64,000 bases of DNA, from positions 16,403 to 80,402 of the forward strand of contig JAJPHP010000065.1 of the NCBI GenBank assembly GCA_021325255.1. Reading direction: 5' to 3'. Of this stretch, positions 8,885 through 17,179 are shown in pieces; position 1 is the stretch's first letter; the number at the start of each line of letters is the position of its first letter. The position numbers and the translations under genes were made by a program. The DNA is from Nitrososphaerota archaeon (lineage in GTDB: Archaea > Thermoproteota > Nitrososphaeria > Nitrososphaerales > CADDZS01). The notes beneath the pieces are model-generated. The model was not told where the DNA came from, ran no database searches, and saw only the letters and a list, made by a program, of their open reading frames with translations.

Positions 8885-10370
8885 CTAGGGGTGAGCGTAT
8901 GTCGCATTGGCGACGTTCTTAGGATAGACTGTTTGAATGTCGCCATGCTGCCACTGAACCGCCGCAAGACCTATCGTGCCGTAGCCCGGAGCGAGAATCT
9001 GCAGTGGGCCGCTTATGGTCTGCATGTTCAGAACATGCAGCGCGTTATTCAGGGCCGCATTCTCCTGCTGCGGAGTGCTAAAGTTGGCAGAGGGGATCAT
9101 GGAAACTGCTTGAGTAATCATCTGGAAGATTATCATTCGAAGCTCGATGTTCTGATAGTTGTACCAGTTCACGGCTGCGACGTTCCCCGACGAGTTTGCC
9201 GCCTTCGCAAGCTGGTTTGCATTTGACATTAGCTGCAGGAATGTGCTCGTGCCCGCGTTGTTCGATGGGAATGAAGGAGTCCAGAATACGTCGGAGGTAA
9301 TGTTCTCCGTGCTAACTCCTTTCGAAGCAAGCGTACTAGCAAAACTGGCACCCCACTCGATTGTGTGCCACTCCTTCGGGTGGAATCCTGCGGCGGCCGC
9401 CTGGTTAATGAACAGGGCGCAGAAGGGCCCGAACATGGCAAGGTAGACAATGTCAGGGTTCTTCGCCTTTAGGGCGTTTATCTGCTGAGAAAAGTCAGGG
9501 TTTTGGAAGTTTGGGGGTGAGGAGCTGCTGATACACGACCGACAGTCCTTGGGTGTGATTTGCGAGCCATAGGCCGCTGCTGTAATCGTCAATTGCCCAG
9601 GTTATGTCCCAACCCACAAACGCGATTGTCTTTGCCCACTTTGTCTCGTTGAGCATGCGGAAGTAACTAGCGGACCAAGCTGTTGTTGTATTCTGTGACC
9701 AGTATGGAACCATGTCCGTCACCTGCCAAGTGTACGTGCCATTCCACATTTGAGCCGTGCTCGCCTCAGCCATAATCAAAGGAACGTGATCTTGTTGTGC
9801 AATTGGCTGCAGCGTCAGTCCAGTGTCAGCGCTGTATGGGCTGACTAGGACATTTGCACCCTGCTGTTCGGCGAACTGGTGATACAATTTATCGGCGGTT
9901 GGGACGTCACTTGCGTCATCAGCAGTAATGACCTTCACAAGGTGATGCTGCCCGTTGGCATCAACGAGACCTCCATTGCCATTGACATAGGCCTGCCAAG
10001 CTTGATTGAAGTAAAGATAGCCTGAATCAAGAGGACCGTATGCCCCCGATTGCGACACGGTCATTGCAACGGTCACGTTGGGCCCGAAGCCTGCAGAACC
10101 CGATGTAGAGATGGAGGACGAAGAAGATGAAGATGATCCCGTGGAGCTAGTACTACTCACAGAACTTGTGGCAGAGGACGAAGACGAAAGTGATGTAGAA
10201 GTGGACGAGGATGAAGAAGACGATGTGGAACTGGTAATACTGGTTGGCGTCGTAGTGGTGGTATAGAAGTAATATCCTGCCGCGGCAATAATTATGATTA
10301 CAATTATAATTACAACAACCGCGACTGTAGAGACAGCACGGCGTTTAAACTTGAGCTTTTGAGTGTTCAT
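8885..10370 (-). pseudogene. livK: Branched-chain amino acid ABC substrate-binding protein LivK, locus 1, frameshifted
   Basis: Periplasmic-binding-protein type I receptor split by a frameshift. The first part (from ATG 10370) has a basic N-terminus, one membrane anchor (about residues 12-35), a roughly 60-residue Ser/Thr linker and the start of the ligand-binding domain. It ends ...QQLLTPKLPKP. The second part continues the fold in another frame (NFQNPDFSQQINALKAKNPD...) to 8885. Dropping one G from the run of five at 9513-9517 rejoins them as LLTPNFQNPDF, giving about 494 residues. This may be a real lesion, phase variation in a homopolymer, or a sequencing error. An archaeal TATA-like TTTAAA lies 34 bases upstream of the start. 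Confidence 0.85.
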
Positions 10371-10403
10371 AGAAGCAACAATTCTGACTTTCGTTATTTA
10401 TGC

Positions 10404-10409
10404 TTTAAA
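10404..10409 (-). promoter_or_regulatory. TATA-like box for livK locus 1
   Basis: TTTAAA on the minus strand, 34 bases before the livK ATG, which would place transcription start a few bases before the start codon (short-leader or leaderless mRNA). The AT-rich CATAAATAACG immediately downstream is an alternative box. Confidence 0.35.
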
Positions 10410-10598
10410 GGCGAGACCCGTTTTGGAATTTTTACGTACAATCAATAGAGAAAGAAATCAAGCGAGTAAAGGTTTGTGAATGCATAGAAGCTCTGCCGAA
10501 ACACTTTGGATACATTTCTAGTTCGATACAGCCAAGTTGATCATGCTTCCGATGCCGAAGCCCTGATAAAGAATATTTATTATCGCCCGGAGCGGGTC

Positions 10599-11624
10599 AT
10601 GCTCCTGATGCAGGCCACTCGGGAAAAACAGGAAGACCTGGCCCTCATAGATTCATTTGGAAGAAGGGCAAGGAAACTCAGGCTTTCTGTCATCGACAAG
10701 TGCAATTTCAGATGTAATTTCTGCATGCCCGAGAACCCTGAATGGCTCCCTAACGATAAGGTCCTAAGTTTCGAGGAGATCTCGCGGCTCGTAAGGATCT
10801 TTTCGCTATTCGGAGTTGACCGAATCAGGATCACCGGCGGCGAGCCGCTTGTGCGCAAGGAAATTGAAAGACTGATTCCGATGATACTTGCAGTTCCAGG
10901 CATAAGCAGGCTGGGACTGACAACTAATGGATTCTTCCTTGCGGAGAAAGCGAAAGCCCTGAAGCAGGCGGGACTCTACTCGGTTACTGTGAGTTTGCAC
11001 AGCCTGCGTTCGTCCAGATTTTCGCAGGTGACCCGCAGAGACTCGCACGAAAAAGTTTTGGAGGGAATTAGAGCGGCAAAGGAGGCGGGATTTGAGAGCG
11101 TCAAGATCAACGCTGTGATTATACGCGGATACAATGACGACGAGATCCTTGACTTTGCCCAATTCGCGTACAAGTACGGGTTCAATATGCGTTTCATCGA
11201 GTACATGCCTTTCGACGGAAAGAAGATGTGGAACACCGACAAGGTCGTGACGGGCGATGAAATCCTCGGAAAGATCCGCGAAAAATACGAGGTTGTGCCA
11301 CTGGAGAGAGAAGCCGGGAGCACTGCAATGAACTATAGGTTTGTCGACGGTGGCGGAGAATTTGGGATCATTACGTCAATCTCGAAACCATTCTGCAGTG
11401 ACTGCGACCGCATAAGGCTAACCGCTGATGGTAAACTCGTCCCCTGCCTGTTTGACAATCATGAGTACGACCTCGGACATCTCTTGAGGAGTGGAGCCGA
11501 TGATGCGGAGATCGCGTCTTTTCTAAAATCAAAGGTCAAATTGAAGGCGCCCGGTGTCGAGTCTTTGATCAAGGCTGGTTCTTCACTTGGTCACGTGAGA
11601 CCGATGTACATTACTGGCGGTTAA
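10599..11624 (+). CDS. moaA: MoaA-like radical SAM protein (GTP 3',8-cyclase)
   Basis: Radical SAM enzyme of the first step of molybdenum cofactor synthesis. The SAM cluster motif reads CNFRCNFC (CxxxCxxC) shortly after the N-terminus, followed by the GGEPL motif. Near the C-terminus a second cluster motif CSDCDRIRLTADGKLVPC supplies the GTP-binding 4Fe-4S, and the protein ends in MYITGG, the Gly-Gly tail required in MoaA. The frame is open back to a TTG at 10506, but family length and the position of the first motif favour the ATG at 10599 (or 10608), giving about 341 residues. The first cluster and the C-terminal features together make this a better MoaA call than a generic radical SAM. Divergent from livK. 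Confidence 0.85.
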   Translation: MLLMQATREKQEDLALIDSFGRRARKLRLSVIDKCNFRCNFCMPENPEWLPNDKVLSFEEISRLVRIFSLFGVDRIRITGGEPLVRKEIERLIPMILAVPGISRLGLTTNGFFLAEKAKALKQAGLYSVTVSLHSLRSSRFSQVTRRDSHEKVLEGIRAAKEAGFESVKINAVIIRGYNDDEILDFAQFAYKYGFNMRFIEYMPFDGKKMWNTDKVVTGDEILGKIREKYEVVPLEREAGSTAMNYRFVDGGGEFGIITSISKPFCSDCDRIRLTADGKLVPCLFDNHEYDLGHLLRSGADDAEIASFLKSKVKLKAPGVESLIKAGSSLGHVRPMYITGG

Positions 11625-11746
11625 ATTAAAAGTAGTTATTTTGAAAGTCAGCCCATAGATCTCGCTAATGTGGCAGTGTCAAGATACCGTTTATCCAATA
11701 CTCTTCTGAACATAGTCGGGGCAAGGCAATAAAGAGGCTTTCCCAA

Positions 11747-12430
11747 GTGAATGAGTCGGACGAGGAGTGCTCGCAGGCCTTGGAAAACCCGAACATAGAG
11801 ACAGTAAAAATAGCGTGCGTCATTCTTGCCGCGGGCAAATCGGTTCGATTTGGCAAGCTGAAGCAGCTTGCCCTAATTAATGGAAAGAAATCAATGATCC
11901 AGCAGGCAATCGATACCGCGAATTCCTCAAAAGCTGATCCGGTTCTTCTGGTTGTAGGTTCTGGATCCCCCGTGATCGTGGCAAAGGTGTCTCTTGGAAG
12001 ATCAAACCTAGTTTACAACAAAGACTACGAAAAGGGGTTGTCCTCGTCCATCCGGTGTGGGGTCAGCAACCTGCCTCCCAATTGCGAAGCTGCAATCCTG
12101 ATGGTCGCTGATCAGCCCTTTCTTTCTCCGCGACTGCTCGATATGATGATCGACACTTACGTTAGAGAAAGAGGTTCGCGGGTTAGAATAGTAGCCATGG
12201 CTTCCCAAGGTAATCCGAGGAATCCTGTTCTTCTGGATAGGGCTCTCTTCCCTGAACTTCAAAAGCTAGAAGGAGACAGTGGTGCAAAGACACTTGTTGA
12301 AAGGCACCTATCCGAAACCAAGTTGATAGAGGCGATTGAGCCTGAAGTCTTCATCGACATCGACACGGAGGAAAACTTCCGCGAGCTGGCAAAGGCTAAA
12401 ACGAGACATCGAAAGCTGAATGAGGAATAA
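11747..12430 (+). CDS. Molybdenum cofactor nucleotidyltransferase (MocA/MobA-like)
   Basis: 227 residues of the NTP-transferase fold. The nucleotide loop LAAGKSVRFGKLKQL (27-41) and the later VADQPFLSPRLLDMMI (Mg-binding Asp) are typical of MocA/CoxI-type enzymes that attach CMP to molybdopterin for xanthine-dehydrogenase-family proteins. GTG start; the first 20 residues are acidic and not conserved-looking. Lies 122 bases after moaA and would serve the molybdenum hydroxylase at the start of the window. A MobA (GMP) role cannot be excluded from sequence alone. Confidence 0.8.
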   Translation: MNESDEECSQALENPNIETVKIACVILAAGKSVRFGKLKQLALINGKKSMIQQAIDTANSSKADPVLLVVGSGSPVIVAKVSLGRSNLVYNKDYEKGLSSSIRCGVSNLPPNCEAAILMVADQPFLSPRLLDMMIDTYVRERGSRVRIVAMASQGNPRNPVLLDRALFPELQKLEGDSGAKTLVERHLSETKLIEAIEPEVFIDIDTEENFRELAKAKTRHRKLNEE

Positions 12431-12489
12431 AAGAACCAAGGATAATCGTAAGATACTGGGCAGATTTGTAAGGGAAATAGAGTATTCCG

Positions 12490-13494
12490 ATGTCGCATGA
12501 GGAAATAGCTACTTCGAGAGTGGTGTCGCATCGAAAGGACGCGGACGGCATCTCCAGCGCAGCGCTTGTGAAATACATGACGGGAGCTGAAGTTTTCCTT
12601 ACAGACTACGGAGACATGGTCGAGACGCTCTATCATGTTGAACCCGCGAAGCAGATATTCATATGCGACCTCGGTCTCAACAAGAACTCCTTCCCAGGAT
12701 TTCTGGAACAAGTGAAACGGTTCCTTAAATCAGGGTCAAAAGTTCACTACATCGACCATCACCCCATCGATCAAGGATTTGAGAGCGAGCTCAAGCAAGG
12801 CGGCGTCGACATCTATCATTCTACCGAGGAGAGCGCCGCGGTACTTATTTTTAGGCGATATGCGCAATCTTTCAGCGATTCACCGCAAATGAAGATTCTG
12901 GCATGCGCTGGTGCGATTACTGATTACCTAGACTTGAGGCCGTACGCAAAGAAAATTATTGCTTCGTTCGATCGCCAGTTTCTCCTATACGAGGCAACCG
13001 TCCTCTCCTTTACCATCGCTACAATTGGTCGAGGAACCTCGGAGTCGAATGCAAAACTGATCAACCTCGTAGAAGAACTGGCAGCAGGAAAACTCCCCCA
13101 CGAGATTGATGGTGCATCCTCGCTTGCTCAAGATCACGCGAGTAGATCGGCTGAACTGATTCAGAGGGTAAGGAGAGAGGGTTCGAGGAGGAAGAACTTT
13201 GCCTACTTTATTACAAGTGAATCCGCTACTGGCAACGTCGCCAATTTCCTCATTGGGGCTTTCGACGTCCCAGTCGGAGCCGCCTTCAGGCAGGAGGAGC
13301 CTGGATTCCTCGAAGTCTCGTTGCGCTCAGTTGAGGAATCGCCTCATGATTTGGGTAAGATTGTCGGAAGAATAGCAGCAAAACTGAACACCTCTGGCGG
13401 AGGACACCCCCACGCCAGTGGCGCTAGGATAAAGAACTCGCATCTCGAAGAGTTCCTTTCTTTGCTCGACGAAGAGCTCTCCACCACATCCTAA
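12490..13494 (+). CDS. DHH-family phosphoesterase (RecJ-like)
   Basis: 334 residues. N-terminal DHH domain: VVSHRKDADGISSAAL (motif I), a following ICDLGLN (motif II) and VHYIDHHPID (motif III, the DHH signature). C-terminal DHHA1 domain ends in GGGHPHASGARI. These are metal-dependent phosphodiesterases acting on nucleic acids or small nucleotides; archaeal relatives include GINS-associated RecJ-like nucleases and nanoRNases. The short length suggests a small-nucleotide or RNA exonuclease rather than bacterial RecJ. ATG start 59 bases after the MocA-like gene. Confidence 0.85.
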   Translation: MSHEEIATSRVVSHRKDADGISSAALVKYMTGAEVFLTDYGDMVETLYHVEPAKQIFICDLGLNKNSFPGFLEQVKRFLKSGSKVHYIDHHPIDQGFESELKQGGVDIYHSTEESAAVLIFRRYAQSFSDSPQMKILACAGAITDYLDLRPYAKKIIASFDRQFLLYEATVLSFTIATIGRGTSESNAKLINLVEELAAGKLPHEIDGASSLAQDHASRSAELIQRVRREGSRRKNFAYFITSESATGNVANFLIGAFDVPVGAAFRQEEPGFLEVSLRSVEESPHDLGKIVGRIAAKLNTSGGGHPHASGARIKNSHLEEFLSLLDEELSTTS

Positions 13495-13566
13495 GACGAA
13501 CAAGGCCAAAAGAGTGGGACCAGCGAAACGAAATCTTCCGAACCTTCTTCTTCAGAAGGGAATGGA

Positions 13567-14190
13567 ATGTTACTCCCGCGTCACACAGAGCTTGCGCAAG
13601 CCGCTGGTTTTCTCATCGTATCCTTGACCATGATCGAGATGTTCGTCATTCCAAGAGACTACTTCATAATCGGAAGCCTCGTATCTACTTCTTGCATGAT
13701 ATGGACTGCTCTCTTGCTTGTAGACTATAGGAGCCTCTTTCGACCGAGCTACAAGTCCATCATCTTTGGTGTTTGTAGCGCGATTGTGCTTTACCTGATA
13801 TTTGTTGCCGGAAATGAAGGGATCAAAGCGATTTCGCCTCTCGGAATGAATACGAGTAACGAATCAACGATCTACTCCTTATTTGCCTCGGCCCCGCTGG
13901 GGCTTAAGATACTGGTTTTCTTTCTCGACGCGGTCGGGTTTGAAGCTTACTTCCGCGGCGTATTGCAGCGCGTCATTTTTGCAAGATTCGGGTTGTGGTC
14001 GGCCTTTGCTGCTGCGGGAGTAGACGCGGCGATTCATCTTTCCACATTGAATCCACTTTTCCCCCTGACAACCTTCATTGCGGATTCGGTCTGGGGGCTC
14101 AACTATTACTTTACTCGTGACATGTACTCAAATGTCGTAAGCCATTTTCTATGGGACATACTGGTCTTTGTCGTACTTCCCATATCCTAG
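13567..14190 (+). CDS. CPBP-family intramembrane protein (divergent CAAX protease-like)
   Basis: 207 residues, about seven hydrophobic segments. FEAYFRGVLQRVIF near residue 125 corresponds to the first CPBP motif (EExxxRG) but with the first Glu replaced by Phe. AAIHLSTLNPLF gives the second-motif His, and NVVSHFLWD near the C-terminus the last motif. CPBP proteins include CAAX-prenyl endopeptidases and bacteriocin-immunity proteins. The missing first Glu leaves catalysis uncertain. ATG start 73 bases after the DHH gene. Confidence 0.65.
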   Translation: MLLPRHTELAQAAGFLIVSLTMIEMFVIPRDYFIIGSLVSTSCMIWTALLLVDYRSLFRPSYKSIIFGVCSAIVLYLIFVAGNEGIKAISPLGMNTSNESTIYSLFASAPLGLKILVFFLDAVGFEAYFRGVLQRVIFARFGLWSAFAAAGVDAAIHLSTLNPLFPLTTFIADSVWGLNYYFTRDMYSNVVSHFLWDILVFVVLPIS

Positions 14191-14374
14191 GATTTGTCGA
14201 CGAGCAAGTCGTAATGACCCAGATAGCTTACGGCTGGGTGCGAGGGTCGCCACCCAACTATGGTAGGGACAGTTTCGGACAGGAAGATTTTTGTTGCCCC
14301 TTTCCCTCGCTCTTGCACTCAACGATTTGCGCTTTGAACTGTAAAGTAGACCAAAAGGAGTAACGTTAAGCAAA

Positions 14375-15265
14375 ATGGGAGAAATCGCTCTGGACGACGT
14401 AAACTCGAAAGTCGAGAAGGATTACGGTACAAACTGCCTCAACTGTGAGCGATACAAGAGAGTGGGCGAAGTTTGTGTGCTGGAGCACGGAAAGAGGTTT
14501 CTCTGGGAGTACTGTAGAGACTTTGAACCCAAGGTTGAGCTGCCAGACTACAATGAATTGATGCGTAGCGTAAGGCAGGAGCACGCGCTCCAGCGGAAGA
14601 AGGAGCGGGAGAGGAAGGAAAGAGAGAAGAAACTGAAAATAAAGGAGCGCGAGGCCCGGAAGGAGCAGAAGCGAAGAGAAAGGATCGCACGGGCCCGGAG
14701 GAAGTACTTTGCAAGGCTCAAGAAGGAGGAAAGACGGAAGAAGCAGAAGGAAGACGTATCGGAAGAGGGCAAGAAGACTGTTCCTTCAAAGCCGACGAAG
14801 ATTCGAACAAAGCGGACTGCCGACAATTCATCAAACCCAGAGTTCAAGACAAGTAAAATAGCTGAGACTAGGGCGACTACCGCTAAAAAAGCGGAGGATA
14901 TGATTGCTTCAAAGAATACATCTCTGCGCCAGTCGCAATCTCCAGCGAACAAACGCCGGCGCAAAAATAGCCGAATCAAAGCAGGCGTTGATCAAGTTTC
15001 AGGAACTGTTGTGGCGCGTCCTGATAACAAGGAACATGTTACTCCCAAAGCAAGAAAGCGCGCCATCAATCCGAAGGAAGCTAAGCATAAGAATATTCAG
15101 CAGAATCCTGCAATAATTGATAGTAAGCAAAGGGCTCCGACACCACTTGAAAGGGTGGATTCAAAGCCCAAAAGAAAGAAAGTTGTCGCGAACGGAAATG
15201 TTGGAGGAAACGACCATCATATCCCTAGCGAAGTGGGAAAAGAAGGCGGCGGGGCCCTCAACTGA
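14375..15265 (+). CDS. Lys/Arg-rich protein with N-terminal four-Cys motif, function unknown
   Basis: 296 residues. The N-terminal 50 residues hold C21-x2-C24-x9-C34-x12-C47, with LEHGKRFLW between the last two, a likely small zinc-binding module. Residues 65-130 are an extremely charged Arg/Lys/Glu helix or coiled coil. The remainder is basic and low-complexity (Lys/Arg/Ser/Thr), probably disordered. The combination suggests an RNA- or ribosome-associated factor, which is inference only. No family recognised beyond the Cys module. ATG start; GGAG is present but about 17 bases upstream. Confidence 0.7.
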   Translation: MGEIALDDVNSKVEKDYGTNCLNCERYKRVGEVCVLEHGKRFLWEYCRDFEPKVELPDYNELMRSVRQEHALQRKKERERKEREKKLKIKEREARKEQKRRERIARARRKYFARLKKEERRKKQKEDVSEEGKKTVPSKPTKIRTKRTADNSSNPEFKTSKIAETRATTAKKAEDMIASKNTSLRQSQSPANKRRRKNSRIKAGVDQVSGTVVARPDNKEHVTPKARKRAINPKEAKHKNIQQNPAIIDSKQRAPTPLERVDSKPKRKKVVANGNVGGNDHHIPSEVGKEGGGALN

Positions 15266-15298
15266 GCCGTACACTTTTTCTTTTGCCTATGCAGAATC

Positions 15299-16297
15299 TT
15301 ATTCCTCGAAGACCGCGAGGACCGCATCGTCGGCGAGCGCGACCGCATATCCTGCCACAGCCCGGATGTCCCTTACGATCAGAGAAAGTGCAAGTGATAC
15401 TCTGTCAGAGTGTTTTGGAATGAGTGGATATGCTGCTTCGTAGAGCTTTCTTACGTTTGCCATCTTATCGATTATTGAGCTAGCAAGAGCAAGATCTCTT
15501 GTCAGGAGTGCCTTGAGTGCCTGCTCCTGCATCTCCAGTGTGGCTTTTGACATCTTTTGAATCAAGGACACAATCTGCTCATCCAGTTTCTTTTCCACTT
15601 CCGCGACGTGTTGAGCGATCCTCATCGCGTAGTAAGCCATGCGGCCCAGCTCCCTCGTTGCAATTATACGGACAACCACGCTTGAGATGTCCTGCAACAT
15701 CATCTCTTCTCTGATCTTTCTACTCCGTGCGGCCTGAAGTGTCTGACGCATTAAGAGTCGGTAGAGTTTGGTACTCTGCTCCCCTCGTTCGTATGCGTCC
15801 TGAGCTAGGTTCAGGTCGTTCTGGATGAGTGCTTTGATGGCATCCTGAAAGACCGCACCCGCATTCGTTGAAAATTTCTCGAGCAGTTTGTCAATGTTGA
15901 ACTTCAAAGGATCTACAAGATTCTGGAGGATCACCTTGTCGGCATAATCCTCCGCGATCTCTACGCCGATGAGTCCCTCGACGGCTTGCCTTATCCAGCG
16001 CTTCTGATCAGGATTGATCTTTGACGGGGAAACTATCTCGGTTATGTCATGCCCTTGGACGTAGGAAGCGGTAATGCAAAGCTCGAGCAGTTTTTGATCC
16101 TTGAACTGCTCGATGTCCATCGACTTTGTTTGCGACGAAGAGGACCTGACTTTGGTTGGTGTTATCACAATGTCGTTATCATCAAGCTCGACGGAGACCA
16201 TATCTCCCTTGTGCAACTGCAACTTCTCCGTCCAATCCTTCGGAATGGTCACGATGAATGTGCCTGCGGCGGTGGTCTGTAATTTTCTAATCTCCAA
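15299..16297 (-). CDS. AbrB-PhoU fusion regulator
   Basis: 332 residues. Residues 1-50 are a SpoVT/AbrB swapped-hairpin DNA-binding domain (MEIRKLQTTAAGTFIVTIPK, then DWTEKLQLHKGDMV). The rest is a helical PhoU-type domain pair, e.g. REEMMLQDISSVVVRIIATRELGRMAYYAMR. This fusion is widespread in Archaea, often near phosphate uptake genes, and is taken to be a phosphate-responsive regulator. No pst genes are adjacent here. Converges with the four-Cys protein gene. Two direct octamers lie 49-74 bases upstream of its start and may be its own operator. Confidence 0.9.
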   Translation of the reverse strand: MEIRKLQTTAAGTFIVTIPKDWTEKLQLHKGDMVSVELDDNDIVITPTKVRSSSSQTKSMDIEQFKDQKLLELCITASYVQGHDITEIVSPSKINPDQKRWIRQAVEGLIGVEIAEDYADKVILQNLVDPLKFNIDKLLEKFSTNAGAVFQDAIKALIQNDLNLAQDAYERGEQSTKLYRLLMRQTLQAARSRKIREEMMLQDISSVVVRIIATRELGRMAYYAMRIAQHVAEVEKKLDEQIVSLIQKMSKATLEMQEQALKALLTRDLALASSIIDKMANVRKLYEAAYPLIPKHSDRVSLALSLIVRDIRAVAGYAVALADDAVLAVFEE

Positions 16298-16714
16298 AAT
16301 TCCCTCGCTCTCTGTGGGTCAGGGAGGCCGTCTAAATCAACTGCCTATTATGCATATGTTACGTATTATGCCTCATCGATTGTAATTGGTCAGTCAAAAT
16401 ACCTAAGCTCTGTATATTCGGCGGTTTCAATCAAGAGAGTAGCGCTTGAGAGTGGGATATTCTTTCGAGAGGGAGGCAATTTGGCTGCTTGGAAAATTCG
16501 AAATGCCTTAGTAGAGGTTATCTTATGTTCTGCGAGCGTTCTCGATGTAACCTTCATGCCAATGATCCCTTCGTCGTTTTAGAGTCTAAACCGAACTCCT
16601 GTTTCGAATGCGATTTCCTGCCTTCAGGGTACGCTTAAAGACCAGCTTTTCCTCAACCTGATACTCAGAAATCGTTTACAAGTAAAGACATCAGGGAGAA
16701 AAAGAGAAAGTCAA
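16298..16714. other. Intergenic region between AbrB-PhoU regulator and eL38
   Basis: 417 bases without a gene. It must hold promoters for both divergent flanking genes. On the minus side GCATAATA overlaps the octamer repeats at 16346-16371. On the plus side TTTACAAG at 16675-16682 is about 33-40 bases before the eL38 start. Nothing else recognised. Confidence 0.4.
16346..16371. repeat. Pair of direct octamer repeats upstream of AbrB-PhoU gene
   Basis: TATTATGC occurs at 16346-16353 and again at 16364-16371, an 18-base start-to-start spacing, inside the presumed promoter of the AbrB-PhoU gene (start 16297). Such a spacing could fit a dimeric AbrB-type binder on nearly one face of DNA. Operator role is inferred only. 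Confidence 0.3.
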
Positions 16715-17011
16715 ATGCCAAGACAAATTCAAAGCTCTGAACAGTTCCAGAAGTTGCTGCCAAAGGCCCAGGAGCTACGGGTCGTGCGGACCGCTGATTT
16801 TGTAAAGTTGAAACTCCGAATGCCAGATCTTCTCTATACCTACAAGACGAATGAGGACGAAGCCGAAGACCTGATAAAATCGGCCAAGGACATCGAAGTC
16901 ATCGAATATACTCCTGTCGAAGAAAAGAAGAAGGAAAAGGAATCGGAGAGTCCGAACGAAGAAAAGAAGCAGAAAGAGGGACAGCCTCCCAAACAGCGCA
17001 AATCAAAGTAA
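16715..17011 (+). CDS. rpl38e: Ribosomal protein eL38 with charged C-terminal tail
   Basis: 98 residues. Residues 1-66 match eL38: MPRQIQSSEQFQKL at the start, RTADFVKLKLRM and LYTYKTNEDEAEDLIKSAK in the core. eukaryotic eL38 is about 70 residues; here a Lys/Glu-rich tail of about 30 residues follows. eL38 occurs in eukaryotes and parts of the TACK archaea but not Euryarchaeota, so it supports the taxonomic placement. Upstream AGGGAGAAAAAGAG is purine-rich but gives no clear ribosome site. A hairpin follows the stop codon. Confidence 0.8.
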   Translation: MPRQIQSSEQFQKLLPKAQELRVVRTADFVKLKLRMPDLLYTYKTNEDEAEDLIKSAKDIEVIEYTPVEEKKKEKESESPNEEKKQKEGQPPKQRKSK

Positions 17012-17030
17012 GTGTTTGAGAGTTCCTTCA

Positions 17031-17053
17031 GAGGAGAGCCAATCTCTCTCCTC
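17031..17053 (+). terminator. Hairpin after eL38
   Basis: Perfect 8-bp stem GAGGAGAG (17031-17038) with CTCTCCTC (17046-17053), 7-base loop, 20 bases after the eL38 stop, followed by T-rich sequence. It sits between convergent genes and could end either transcript; it is purine on one arm like the hairpin after cdc48. Confidence 0.45.
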
Positions 17054-17179
17054 CTCGATTTACCAGTTTAGTTTCCTGATCGCTTTTCTCTTCTGAAAAA
17101 CAACCTCCCAGACAAGGCAACGAGAATTAGCGCAGAAAGGTTTCTCAAAGGGAAGAGGAAATTCCAAAGAGGGTGCCTT

